Part shown: piece by piece, positions 38,100 through 50,645 of the stretch | Layout of the letters: each line of letters opens with the position of its first letter | How positions within the stretch are numbered: the stretch's first letter is position 1 | Source of the DNA: Stenopsyche tienmushanensis | Taxonomy: Eukaryota; Arthropoda; Insecta; Trichoptera; Stenopsychidae | Length of the DNA stretch: 64,000 nt | Reading direction: 5' to 3' | Assembly (NCBI GenBank): GCA_008973525.1 | Contig: WACJ01000058.1 | Span: forward strand, 124,001 to 188,000 | Position numbers and translations under genes: made by a program | Notes under the pieces: generated by a model | Databases searched by the model: none | Seen by the model: only the letters and a program-made list of their open reading frames with translations | Told to the model about the DNA's origin: nothing

Positions 38100-38960
38100 T
38101 ACTATTAAATATTTTTAATCTAGAGTTGTCATAGCACAAATCAACAGTTTTTGTATTTTGAAATATATTTTTGATCTAAATAAATGTACTATTCCGACTA
38201 CAAATTAAAAAGTTATGACGATTTAATGGTGAAATTTTGGGTATTTTTTCAAAATGTTGAAATTAATTCTATTTCAACAACCCTGACACTTAGACCATAG
38301 ATCTTATATGCAAATCATAGCAAAAGACCTCCCTAACTCCTAAAAAAAATTTAGTTCCATATGCAAAACATCCTGTATATTATACGTAAATATCAAAGGA
38401 GCTTTATTTCATTTTGAAACTACAGAAGCCTCTTATTAACTGGATCTAAATCTATTTGGGTTAATTTGACAACTAATATGCTTATAAAAATAACAGATAA
38501 CAACGAAAATCAATAAAATTACAACAAAAACCTATGTATATTTATGCAGCGTGCGACATGTGCAGCACAAGACTGAATGCTAACGTCCAGGTCAAAGGCG
38601 GCCATATCCAACAATATGACCAAATTTATATGATTTTAATATTATGTAATATATATTCTCTGTCTGTGTGTAAATTAATTATTTTGCATATCCCTAGTCA
38701 ATTAAATCCAGTGGTGTCAGGTCTGGAGACCGTGCGAGTCACGGAATAGGGGACCACAAGACATCCAGGTCAATGGCGGCCATGTCCAACAATATAATCA
38801 AATTATTTATTACGATTTTAATATTTTTTTACAATCATCTGAAGAATCAAATAATATATGTTATATAGACCTCCCTAATCTCCAAAAAAAATTGTCAGTC
38901 CATATACAAAACACCTGTATATATATTACCCATTTGCTATAATATAATCAGGTGTCACAC
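38100..38960 (-). pseudogene. Mariner-like transposase relic, copy 1
   Basis: On the minus strand 38707-38757 reads SPIP*LARSPDLTPLD. This is the SPDLxPxDF block that holds the last catalytic aspartate region in IS630-Tc1-mariner transposases of insects. Around it are a TTTTTGTATTTTGAAATATA segment (38146-) and ...AAACACCTGTATAT ends. The CATCCAGGTCAATGGCGGCC / CGTCCAGGTCAAAGGCGGCC duplication near 38.59 and 38.77 kb belongs to the same decayed mass. The same blocks recur at 44690-45040. Stops and gaps show it is dead. Confidence 0.55.
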
Positions 38961-40928
38961 CATTACGTGATAGTTTTTATTTTTATTAATTTTTTTAAAT
39001 ATTTGGATATAGCTATAATGTAATATGTTAATGATGCTTAAGTGACCACATGGTCACGTTGAATATTTATGCTATTGTTCTTTTATTTTTTTTAAGTATT
39101 AAGCACTGTAAGCATTAAAATAAAATATTTATATTGTTTACAAAATGTCTATATGCTGTGCGAATTTTAATTTAGAAAAAATATACAAAAGCCATATTTT
39201 TCTTCAAATAAACAACGATTATCGTGTAAACTATGATTTCCAGACACAAGCGCGATTAAGTTTTTAAACAATTTAGCTGAATTTGAATACAATTCCTTCA
39301 TTATCAACAAACAAATTATCCATTCTTAAACAGCTATTTCTCAATGAATATTATTTCTGAGAATTTACAATAAAGCCAATCCAATATTGTAAATGTTAGG
39401 AATCGGTGCCCGATTGAAAAACAACTTTATCCTGGATTCTAATATTTTAACGGGCTCTTAAAACATAAGTGGTGTGACCATATGGTCACATGATTATTTT
39501 AGTAAAAAATATATTTTTAAATGAATGTACATAAAAAAAAACTTCAGCTTAAAATGAATTTATATTGAATTTTTCGTTATTTATTTTTCAATGTGATTTT
39601 GAAGTCGAGGGTTTCCCAAAGAGCAATGATAAACGAAGAGTATTCGAATCGTATTTTAACGACTACTCAACCGATGTATTTGCATATGAATTCAAAACAT
39701 CTTGCGAAAAACTCACAAGTCGCCATTTCAATTAAGGCTCTTATGCATATCGAATTCCATGAAAGCCTCTTCATATTGACCAGGGTCAATAAACAGCTTC
39801 AACGCCCCCGGCTTATGCTAATGACGTTAAAATGGAAAAACACAGGGCGCTATTATTGAAAACTCGTTAGGAAAAGTACTCGTGTACAATGCCAAGCCCA
39901 GTCACATATTTTTCTTAATCTATGATATAGCGTCATGAATGCGGATTCCAGAAACTAACGATGTTAAGAATTTCACACCTGGGGTGTAAACTAATAAAAC
40001 GTATTTTTTAGCGAAGTAAACGATTTGAATTTATACAATGGACAGGTGATCTGATGAGGAAAGACTTGCAAAAACACAGGAAGCTGCGTGGTTTTCCTAA
40101 ACAACGATAACTTTTAACTATTAGACTTATTAGAATGTATTCAAAGCCAAGAAAAAAAATCTTTTGACGAAAATTGTCCTGTTATTTAAAGGTTGGTCTT
40201 ATAACCCAGCCATATCTGTTTTAAATGTACATATTGGGAATATGGATAATAACCACATTTATAAAATCGTTTAACATCTCCCTCAATAAAGTCGTAGAAT
40301 ATTTTTAATAAGTTGCTATCCACTCAGCTGACTGCTTATTTGACTCTGGAATATTGTTTCATTTATTGTCACATACATATGACATTATTGTCATATTTTG
40401 TGTATTTATTTTCTACCATAATTAAAATAAAATAAAAAATTCGCTTGGAAATATGATCTTTCAATCCCAACAGTGAGAAATTACCAAATAAAATGCCCTG
40501 TCAATGATCGCACAAATTCGACTTTTATAACAAACATGTATGTTATATTAAACATATGTTACAATACAAAATGTAAAAAACAATAAAGGACATATTTGAT
40601 CATGTATTTTTAGAGTCTCAATTCAGTCTTACATTTTAAAACTAATTATTGGATACCATATAAACTATGCGTAGAATCTCTTTGTTCATCAAATTGTAAT
40701 TGAATATGAAATAAAAATACAGTAAGCATCCATTTCTACCTATTCCAACTCTTAAGCCCGGCTAAACCCTGAAAATTGCCTTTTTGTGTGCTTAATTGGA
40801 TGAACAAATAATCAATCAATATAAATCAGATTAATGGATTTTAATTAAAATACAATTAATTAAAGGAATAGAATCATATTTTGACATGATTATCATCCAG
40901 GTCGTTAAATTTGTCCAGAAATATCATA
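38961..40928. other. AT-rich stretch with two GTGACC..GGTCAC dyads
   Basis: The dyads are at 39042-39057 (GTGACCACATGGTCAC) and 39474-39489 (GTGACCATATGGTCAC, a perfect palindrome). Nothing else was recognised; the 88-codon frame at 39593-39859 has no motif. Confidence 0.45.
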
Positions 40929-41518
40929 TACACTCAAACCTCTTTTTGTGCGATTTTGAAGTTATGCGATTTTTTTGAAGTATTTTTTTCTAATTTCATA
41001 GAGTACGTATCGAGATATTTTAAATAAAATTGAAAATAAATCATCAATACTAACCAAAATTTGGAAAAAAATTATAATTTGGTACTATGTAAATCATATT
41101 GCATATGTTGTCGCTGAATGAAAATATTTCTTTTTTTTTGCATTTTTCCAGTTTTTCAACTTTAAACAATACGTTCTCCAAAGGAATTTCCAAAACTTCA
41201 ACTACCTATGGAGTTATAGCTATTTTAGTGACGTGGCAATTTGGCCAGTCTTACCATAGTAAAAATTTACTAATTATAAATTAAATTATTGAAAAGATAA
41301 AGTCTACACAGAACAATGATGGCATTGACACTGGGTATACTATTTATTCCGAAGAAGAGAGCGATTTTGAGTCATATCGAAAACCACAACGAAAATTATC
41401 ATACAAGACGACAGGTTTTTATTGCCTTATTGTTTTGCTGTTTTTTTATTGACTTTTTTATGCGATTTTGGATGTATTTTATGTAGCTGTTTCAAAGTTA
41501 TGCGGTTTCAAAAATCCA
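40929..41518 (-). mobile_element. TIR element family A, copy 5
   Basis: Reverse orientation. It has the best terminal sequence, TACACTCAAACCTCTTTTTG, TGCGATTTTGAAGTTATGCG, and is truncated after GTTATGCGGTTTCAAAAATC. The plus-strand frame at 41290-41410 again gives KSTQNNDGIDTGYTI then SEEESDFESYRKPQRKLS, the family's shared peptide. Confidence 0.65.
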
Positions 41519-42951
41519 AGATTCCTTGACAAAATTATTTCATGGGTTCTATTTCAGGAGTAATCTCATGTAGACGAATAAATAAGTGAGATTTTCTTAC
41601 ATAATTTAACACAATCATCTCTTCATTTACGCCTTCGATCAATCGCCAGTATTATTTAAGCAATTAAATGATATAAATATAGCATAATAATATATGGATA
41701 AATTTATCTTATCGCGAAACTGATAAGAATTGATCAAATTGGGTCAAAAAAGTTCATTCGTAATTAATTCGAAGTCAATAATGGAAATATTCTTTAAAAT
41801 TGTTTAAAATAAACACAAATTATAATTGATGGTATAATAATTAAAGCGAATTTATTACTCTCGGAAATTCACCTGGAAAATTTAGCATCTCCCATTTAAC
41901 CCAACACATGATCTTATCAACAAGATAAAGCACTTAAGCTTTAGGTTGCAAAATCTCCCTTGTTAAGTCAACTTACTAAATATATATATATAGAAATTAC
42001 TGCATTATTAAAGCGCAGAAAAGAAATTTATTAACAATACTGTAAAAGATCGCCAATTGCGTAACAAATACGGAATTATATCAGGTGGCGTTAACATTTT
42101 TGGCATTATTGACTATTATACACGAAATATAATCCGAGTTCAAGTGCATATTTGATTTTATCATCAGCTGTTAGTCATCAGCAAGTTTCATCAATTTCTT
42201 CGCTTTAACATCTCAATTTAATCCTCGCTTTAACATACAGTTCAATTTCGCTGTGTTTGGAACTTGTGGCATAGTAGTCTCAAGGCGCTGTATTGATATT
42301 TGATTCGACATATTGGAATGAAAATCTCCATGGAATATTGATTTTTATTGATTATTTAGATTTGAATTAGGCTTACATTTTTATTTCGAAGAAATGCTTT
42401 CATGAATAAATTCGATTGATTATCGATTCGAGTCGTCAAATGACTGGTGTTGGTAGAAATGGGTAAATATTTGTAAATTTGTGCTCCTGTAAATCTAATG
42501 CTAATTTATTACTTTTTCATCATCGTTATGTTTTATTACATATTCAAATTCAGATACTCGAAATATATACAACGTGTGGATAATATTTATGGTATGGATC
42601 AAAGGAGATTAGATCAATTGATTGTCTGCTTCTTGTTCTTAAGGACTAATAAAAGTTTTAAAATAAATATTTTTCCGAGCGTAAACATTTAGCATGAATC
42701 GACTGTATGTTATCATTGAATCAAATCAGAATCAATTATCTTGGGTTTAAATCTGCAGGAGGTGTAATTGTATAAAAATTACTTGTAATTATCCCATTAA
42801 AAAAATTCCATTTAAATTTGAGGTTCAAAATTTTTTATGAATTTATTTTTATAAAAAAATATTTTAAAAAGTCACTTACGTTTTTTTTAAAATATCGATT
42901 CACCCAGTCGATCACTCTTAAGGGCACAACTTAAAAAGTTTACGGGAATTA
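41519..42951. other. Nothing recognised
   Basis: AT-rich; no supportable feature. Confidence 0.4.
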
Positions 42952-42968
42952 TTGCGTGACATGGACTC

Positions 42969-42989
42969 GCATGCCAATAATTGGCATGC
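42969..42989. repeat. Perfect 9-bp-arm hairpin
   Basis: GCATGCCAA-TAA-TTGGCATGC is a perfect inverted repeat with a 3-base loop, at the edge of the GC-rich island that follows. Confidence 0.6.
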
Positions 42990-43029
42990 CCGTATTATGG
43001 TCACTTTATGCACTTATAAGACGATGGTT

Positions 43030-43210
43030 TTAGTTGCGTACTTTGCTAAGAGTTGGCAGTGGCGTCACGTGAAGTGCGCTGCGTTGCGACGCCGCGCCGC
43101 TACTGAGCTCCTGAAGCCATTTCTGACCTCGTGGTCTCCTGCTGGGGCGTCCAGACGCATGCTGCATTCCTCTTAACACCCAACAGCCTTCCACATCAAC
43201 CACCAAATGA
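43030..43210. other. GC/CpG-rich island of unknown role
   Basis: A compact patch (for example GCGTCACGTGAAGTGCGCTG and GCGACGCCGCGCCGCTACTG) in otherwise AT-rich DNA. Forward frames 42952-43176 and 43131-43346 are open but have no motif. It may be an unmethylated CpG-type promoter or 5' exon, or a scrap of a GC-rich retroelement; the sequence does not decide. Confidence 0.3.
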
Positions 43211-43665
43211 TGGTCGACAACCTACCTTAATAACATCATCGCCATCATCTTTCATCGATATTCATGACAAAACCAGGAGTTGGAAATTCCAACACTTTCG
43301 AGAATCAAAAAATATCATTAGCATTCAAATGAACATCAATTTGTGAACAAATACAACTTTATGAAAATAATTGATGAAAATATGAAATCAAATCAATTGT
43401 AATAACCCTTTTCGTTCGAGAGGTTCACCTCAGGCGCCACCTTGAAGAGCTAAAACAGTATCAATTCATACATTATTTAGTTCTATATGTACTCTTTGAA
43501 ACTAGATTTATTGATTTTTTAAGAGAAACTTTTATAGGCGCGATATGGCAAATTACTTTGAACGTCACGAAAAATGAAACCCCAAACAACATTTGGACGA
43601 AAATACAGAGAGAACCATAGAGACGCTAATGTGTGTGTATGTGTATATGTAGCATAAAGCAACTA

Positions 43666-44341
43666 CAGTAGACTCTCGATTATCCGGGGGACAGCCGGGG
43701 AAGACAAACACGGATAACCTGTATGGTAGGATGATCGCGTATTTGCGAGCGAATTCCAGTGATTCAGAAAGAGCACTCTTGTACGTTGAGCTCGAAGACA
43801 GACAGCTTCCTGCGTACATCGCACGATTATATAGATCATTAACCCAAATTCATCGACTAGTAATGACGTGTGAATGATATAATAAATCGATTTCAAGTAT
43901 ATCTCTGAAATCCGAATATCCGAAAAGTGAATCCAGCGTCTCATTGTTAATAGAGAGATTGTTGAGAAACAACAACGATTCATGTTGGGCGACGAGAGTG
44001 TTAAATATAAGCTTCACTCGCACTGTTGCGGTCCCGGAAGATAAGTGGAATTTACGGATGATAAGTGACGGACAAGCAAATATAGCATCTAAGACTATGA
44101 ATATTTTAAATTAGCTCACTACTCAGAGGGCTAAGCCGGGTAACCATTTTAACACTCTCATCGCCCAACATATCGCCCACAACATATCTGTTTGTCATAT
44201 AAACGTCATCCATATCGCTTTGTATATAATATCTCAGTACGATTCAGGAATTGCCTTATTATCCGAGTATCAAATATTTAAAAAAAATTAAATATTTTTC
44301 AGGCATGGATAATCCGCATCCAGATAATCGAGAGTACACTG
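43666..44341. mobile_element. Pogo/Tigger-type non-autonomous element
   Basis: A 676-bp unit flanked by TA on both sides (43664-43665, 44342-44343). Its ends are inverted: CAGTAGACTCTCGATTATCC / (C)CAGATAATCGAGAGTACACTG. The TA target and terminus type identify a pogo/Tigger member. Interior frames are broken and no transposase motif is readable. The same ends occur at 12187 (with transposase relic) and 27085. Confidence 0.78.
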
Positions 44342-44689
44342 TACTACAATAGTAGCTTGCCTATTTTATTATATATTACACAAACACAACCTCTATGCTA
44401 TAACTATTTTGTTCTGTAGTATAACCTAGGCCCCTGGTCGAATTATCTCTTCTACTCTCAAACTCAAAGACAAGTTGACTTGAACTTGATCTAAATTCCC
44501 GGCTCAAAATTGAATTTTTACGAAAATCGGAAAATTAAAAGATTTTCATGGCAACTCCTAAATTTTCCACGTCACAGTAGGAAGATAGAGAATAGATATC
44601 GTTTTCATTCTGGCAAGTAGAAGTTCATATGCACTCATAAAAACTTATACACATACACTTGAACCTCGTATAACACTGTCATTACACAG

Positions 44690-45040
44690 CACGGTTTTGA
44701 TGTAGCGCGGTTGAAAATGCTACCTTTAAATCGTCATTACTTTTTAATCTGTAATCGTAATAGCTTAAAATAACTGTTTTTGTATTTTGCAATATATTTT
44801 TGATTTAAATAAATAATTATTCTATGCAATTGGTTTCAATAAAATTACTTCTGAGACGGTAGGAGGAGATCGTGCCAGCTACGGAATAGAGCACGTCCCT
44901 AGACAAAGAAATCCAGCGGTGTCAGATCTGGTGACCGTGCGTATCATGGAATAAGACACGTCCCTCCAAGCTACGGAATGGGGCCACCCAAATAAATTAT
45001 TTAAAATAAATGTGTCAGCCTATGTGCCAAACACTCTGTA
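44690..45040 (-). pseudogene. Mariner-like transposase relic, copy 2
   Basis: The minus strand at 44912-44960 reads LIP*YARSPDLTPLDF, with neighbouring duplicated scraps (GCTACGGAATAGAGCACGTCC and GCTACGGAATGGGG). The flanking TTTTTGTATTTTGCAATATA segment and the ...AAACACTCTGTATAAC end match copy 1 at 38.1-38.9 kb. Inactive. Confidence 0.55.
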
Positions 45041-47897
45041 TAACATAATTTCAAATGTTATATTAATTTAGTTGAGACTCAGGCTTATACCTCGTACAAT
45101 ACGGATTTCTATTACACATTTTTTTTGTGGAACCATACGACCGAGCTCAAGGTGTATATAAGACATAAGCTATAAAGATAAAGCCTTGCAGCCAAAATGA
45201 CCACCTTTCTAGAGGAATTTTGATATAATTTAAAATGTAATATATTTATGTGCCTTATTTGGAAAATGTTGTATTAATCGGTATCAAGCTTTTGAGACAA
45301 TCAATTTTTCATCAATTGAAATATTTTCGTATGGAACCTTGGCATTAAATTTACTCCATATTTATTGTGCACATGAGCATCTCAATGTTGAAGGGATTAG
45401 TTACTCATCAATAATCAGAATCATATTGGGTTTTTAGTTATATTAAATGATTTTGTTCCATACCATCCACATCTGAATCGGATTTTTTTTTCAAATTTTA
45501 GGGAAAATATTTCTTTGTGTGAGAGTGTACGCAGACCATAAGTTTTAAAGGGCAAAGGGGCCTCATAACTAACAAACAAGTTTTAAATATTGATTTCATT
45601 TATGTTTTAAGTGTTTTTTTATAAACCAAGTGTTGATTTGTGATATAATTCTTAGATTTCATTAAAAAGTTTCGAATTCTTATTCAGATTATAGATCAAA
45701 ATTCACCAAACCAACAAATTTAAGAGATTTAAATATATAAAATTAATGATTTAATACAAAAAATATAATACAAATTTAAAATAATGATAAAATCGCCACT
45801 CGCTTATAAATCCTCTCATACATAAAATGTCCAATTCTAATAATTTTACCCTAACTTAACCATATGTTAACATATGGCAATAGGAAACCCCTATATTAAA
45901 GTCCTTTGTCCCTGGAAATGTCTTGTATGAAGATCCCCTACGTCTGATAAAGGATATATGTTAACAACTTAAAAAGAACATAATGTAGAATAAGCCTAGC
46001 CTAGCTTTTTTAAATAAATATCAAAGGATTCATACATTTTTCCAAAGCTAAAATGTCACAATCTTGGTCACTTTTATGTAAATAAAAAAGCTTTCAAAAT
46101 TGAGATTATATTTGTTAAATCCTTTCAATGTTCCTGTTATTTAATTTATTATGAAGTCGAAGGCAAAATATTTAGATTGGACTCCATCCAATCGATCCGT
46201 TGAAGTAATTGGTACGTTTTCAGCCCTTTCCTGGAGGTTATAATTTCAAAATTATAATGAAACGATAACATATAATACAAATATTCTATTACAAAAAGTG
46301 ATGATCAAATGTATTTCTATAACTTCATGTTTTGTATACAAAATAAAAATACAATTATTAATACAACAATTGATCTAAAATATACGAGAAAAGATTCTTT
46401 AAAAAAATTAAACATTTGTAATTCAATAAGTGTAAGGCTCGAGACAAAAAAATGTCGATTTTTTTTAAAATTACTATGAAAAATCTTAAGACAATCTTTA
46501 CAATACTCCATTTTGAGAGTTTTTAACAATTCACATACTATTGTATAATATTTTATGCTAAATGGAACCGCATAAAATGCTAATTTACTATACTTCTTAT
46601 GAAGCAAACTGAACATAAAGCTTCATATTATATTAATATATGCATTCAAATCAAGATCTGAAGAAAGTTTTTGATACATTTTCATTGTTACTTTTTGAGA
46701 TTATATTACAATACATTAAAACTTTAGATGTACTTCCTTTAATATCAAATACTTGATATTAAGGCTATTTGAATAGCTGAAATCCCTATTTAGTGATTAT
46801 GCATCCTATTTCTATTTATCATATATTATCATTAAATTAGTATTAATTAAGTCTGGAAAATATAACTTAGAAACTAAAGCATTCATCTAAACAGTATAAA
46901 GATATTATATATATAAATTGAGGCGAATTTATTTATCGTAATCGATTTTCAAGTAACACTATAATTTATTGATAAAAAGTAACTACAAGCCAAATCTGAG
47001 TATTGATATTATCTGGTTATTTATAATATTTTATATTTGAAAAATTCTTAAGAATTTTGCGGAATTTTCCACAAACTTCAGCAGACTGCATTCATTTTAT
47101 TTACATTTTTAAAAAAGCTTAATAGACTGCCAAGCTTGTATATTTATACTGTGTATATGAAAGCTATAATTTTAATAGAAATTACAAGTATTCTAATAAC
47201 AATGTAGATTGAGGAATGCGATGAAAAACTTAATCCAAGAACACGCCGTAAGAGTAATTTAAAAAGTATTTAATAAATTAGTTAAAACCCTTATTCGATA
47301 AACCAAATTTATAGCATCTTGAAAAGCCCCAAATCTAAAAATACACCGAGTTTTCTTTTCGCAAATCCCGCGGGATGAAAGGCAACAACCCTCAGTATTA
47401 TTTTGTTTTGCTAGTTAAGAATCTCAGTAAAAGTATATAATTGCCAGTTTCGATTAATGTACGCTATCGTAACTGATCGCCGCCCACATAAGCTGGAAAA
47501 AGTCTTCAATTTATTGTTTTCTTTGCAGTGTACAATAAAAGATTAAATGGAACTTATTGGATTTTTTCATGTTTTAAATATAAATAATCATGAAAATTTT
47601 TTGAAAAAAAATAAGCTTTGAGCTTGTTCTGTGACATTCTCTTTCACACAGTGATGTATATTACATTTGCAAAGTATACGTGCGAAATATTCATTAAAAT
47701 ATTACAGAAGGAAATATGTGTTACCTTGGTACAAGAAACATGTGACTTTGCATGTAACCAATTCTATACGAAGCATTTTTAGTCGACATAGTTCGAAGGC
47801 AGGGCTACCCTTTAAGCTTTACGATAATTAAATGGTGATTTCTCATCATCTGAAACAAATAAAACATAATACTGAAACAAATAAAATTTAAACGTAC
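45041..47897. other. Nothing recognised
   Basis: About 2.9 kb of AT-rich DNA. It contains an 18-bp palindrome CCATATGTTAACATATGG at 45860-45877. The 99-codon minus frame at 46317-46616 is built from AT-rich codons and has no motif. Confidence 0.4.
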
Positions 47898-49116
47898 TGT
47901 TGCGTGCGGGGCCCGGATGACGGCGGGACCCGAGCAGCCTTCGTCGTCGCGACCCTCCGGAGTCGGAGTGCGCGGGCGACGGAGAATTGTTGGTCGAAGG
48001 TGACGGTGGAAAATCAGCCGGAAAGGAGTGCCGTGAGGAGGGTTGATTTAAATGCCAGTAGTTCTGGGTGCATTTCTATTTATTTATTACCCAATTCGGA
48101 GAACCGCTGGCAACTTGACGAGCGATCTTTCCCGCATCGGGAAAGGGGGTGCGGCGGCGGCGGCGTACAGCGAGGCGAGCGAGGCGATGGCTAGATCTTC
48201 GATGGAAGGTTCAGCATGGCTGGTGTTCGGCGTCTATATCAGGTTTCCTCTTCTGGTCGTAGAGCTCTTCGAAAGACATCTCCAAGTTTCCGACGAGTCG
48301 AAGAGAGTAAGCGCCGTCCCAGTCGATGTGATCCTCCGGCGTCGAAGTCCGGATCTCAAGTGACTTTTTCGGTCCCCGGCAGCCCCTTTTATACCAGGGT
48401 GCCGCCCGCTGATTGGTCCGTCTTGGCGGGAACTTTCCGCCGTGCATCTTCATACTAATTCCTCTAACTTCTTAATTCCTCGTGCGATGTTCACCAAACT
48501 TTCCCAGATTGTATCCAGGATCATTTGATGAACATCTGGAAGCTCGCTTTGTCGATATATGTCTTCCGGCGGAAGTAAATCGTGTTTTAGAGTTGTTTTA
48601 TGATTTCACCGGGATTTCGCGATTCTGCGGTCGATCTTGTATGTATCGTTCCCAATAAATACATCAATTGATTACCAGTATTAAGATGAAGCTAATGATT
48701 TATAAATCATGAAGAAATAATTAAGATTTCCAGAGCTATGGCCGATTATAGCCGATAAAACTAGGCCCGTTTGCCCTTCTGGCTGCTCCTCGAAGCCATT
48801 GCTCCGGAACCCGAACTATGAGTCTCGCAATTCCTTCGTAATTAATTGTAGCTGTATTATAGCTTCGTCTTGATGTATTTATCTCGCAGATCGCCTGTGA
48901 ATTCGTCCAGATATCGCCGTTATAATGGCCCGGAGCAAGTACAAATTTACGCGCGGCCGGCTGTGGCCGCGCGCGGCCGCGCGAGCGTCCGTTCGGCGAG
49001 CTCCGTTCCTTTAGATATTCATCCGCACCGGACAAAATCTCTTCAAGACGGCGATCAACGACGATTTCCTTATTAACGACGATTTATGCTGAAAATGCCT
49101 CCGCGTTCACGCAACA
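47898..49116 (-). repeat. 3' LTR (1219 bp)
   Basis: Bounded by TGTTGCGTG / CACGCAACA, i.e. TG..CA with 9-bp inverted ends. Read on the coding strand: U3 from 49116 to about 48365, TATA box at 48384-48394, R to the overlapping AATAAA signals at 48079-48088, and U5 to 47898. Identical by eye to 55930-57148 (constant offset 8032). The R/U5 limits are estimates. Confidence 0.93.
48079..48088 (-). promoter_or_regulatory. LTR polyadenylation signal
   Basis: Two overlapping AATAAA hexamers on the coding strand (AATAAATAAA), about 300 bp downstream of the TATA box. They are placed correctly to end the genomic RNA in the 3' LTR. Confidence 0.6.
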
Positions 49117-49130
49117 TTCCCCTCAACTTA
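49117..49130 (-). other. Polypurine tract
   Basis: The coding strand reads TAAGTTGAGGGGAA directly before the 3' LTR TG. This is the expected primer position for plus-strand DNA synthesis. It is short and broken by one T. Confidence 0.65.
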
Positions 49131-49737
49131 AGATTGGACGTCCCGACCAATCCATTTTAAGCTAAATCGTATTCCTGCTCAAGCCAAGTTGTCACCGTGT
49201 CTCCGTGAAATACATACATGATTTACATTATACATAGAGTTACATGATTAACATAATGCGGTATAGACATTGTATACAAAAATAAATAACAGAAGCAGAA
49301 ACATAGTGAACACATAATAATAAGGCAAACTGCCATCCAAAAGCACAAAACATTAAAAAAAACGTAACAAAATTAATACCAGAATAAAAGCAAAGCAATC
49401 AAAACAAAGTCAAAAGAAAATTAAATCAAAATACAACAACAAACAGAAAAATTACAATAATATGTCTGAAGTCCATTTTATAGTGCCGTCCGTGTTTGTT
49501 AATGCTACCCTCCGCTTATGCTTTCATTTCGTCTCTTTTACACAATATAAAATATCACAAGTATTACCAATTCGTACAAACATTAAGAAAACAACTAAAA
49601 CATCCCTATACAGCATGTCATTGTCGTCGCCATCCTGTGTCCTAAACAATATAATCTAACTCTATTTAATTACGTTCGTCGCGATGCCCCTTGGTACGTG
49701 AAGTATTATGGGCAATCGTTCTCTAGATTCCCATTTT

Positions 49738-49905
49738 CCTGCGCGAAACTGAAGGTTTCGGCTGCCAACCCTACTTCACCGGTCACGACGGTGCCTCTCG
49801 ATAGGATAGGGGAGGCAGCGATCGAATCCACCGAGGTGGTTCGATCCGCCCTGATCTGGAAGACCCATAACAATCATCGCGGCGGATTTCCCGTCGCCAG
49901 CGTCT
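49738..49905. repeat. 3' module, copy 1
   Basis: Begins CCTGCGCGAAACTGAAGGTT, includes CACCGGTCACGACGGTGCCT and CATCGCGGCGGATTTCCC, ends GCCAGCGTCTAT. A direct repeat of 50475-50645, roughly 90 percent alike by eye. It contains short inverted segments (CACCGgtcacGACGGTG; CCACCGAGGTGG), so a structured RNA is possible. Confidence 0.8.
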
Positions 49906-50474
49906 ATTGTTGCTTCCATTCAAATACCATTACGCGACATACTACCAGCCTGGCGGGAACACCGCACACCAGGGCCTGGTGCTCGTCCAGAGCGTCGCAA
50001 CTAAAACTAACAACCACATGCTACCAGCCTGACGGCATCACCAGCTCGCCAGCGCCTGGTTTCAAAGCATTGTGACTCACACTAAATACTTCACGAACCA
50101 TGGTTCTCCGACGACCTTATTCATTCAATTCAACAACATTAATGACTTGCTTCATACAATTACGACACATTTACGTGAAGCTTATAAAAATCAAACAAAA
50201 GCGACGGCAATAACAGCTTCTTATCCGTAAACGAATAGAGGATTCGTTCTTCGGTGTTGTCTTTAAAACATTTATCCTCACTGATTTCCGCTACATTTTA
50301 CATTTTCAATTCTAATATTCAACTTATATCAAACAATCATAACAAAATAACCACTCCTACTATCGTCGCTATCCTGCGCCGTAAAATAAAGATTCGAAAC
50401 TACTCAATTAATCTCGTCCTAACGTCCGTCGGTCCGCGAACTATCTGCACGATCTTTACCAGATCCTCATTATC

Positions 50475-50645
50475 CTGCGCGAAACTGAAGGTTTCGGCTG
50501 CCCACCCTACATCACCGGTCACGACGGTGCCTCTCAATAGGATAGGGGGGCAGCGATCAAATCCACCGAGGTGGTTTGATCCGCCCTGATCTCGAAGATC
50601 TCTAACAATTATCGCGGCGGATTTCCCATCGCCAGCGTCTATCGT
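50475..50645. repeat. 3' module, copy 2
   Basis: Direct repeat of 49738-49905, 737 bp away, with the same landmarks (CGAAACTGAAGGTTTCGGCT, CCACCGAGGTGGTTTGATCC, GCCAGCGTCTATCG). Confidence 0.8.

Noticed and set aside
45860..45877. 18-bp palindrome CCATATGTTAACATATGG
   Set aside because: Perfect but isolated. AT-rich palindromes of this size are not rare in such DNA, and no repeat boundary was found around it.
46317..46616. 99-codon minus-strand frame
   Set aside because: F/I/L/K/Y-rich translation of AT-rich DNA, no motif, no splice or start context.
47904..49076. Several 65-103-codon frames in each LTR on both strands
   Set aside because: They repeat exactly in both LTRs, lie in promoter/R/U5 sequence, and have no motif. 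They are by-products of GC-rich LTR sequence.
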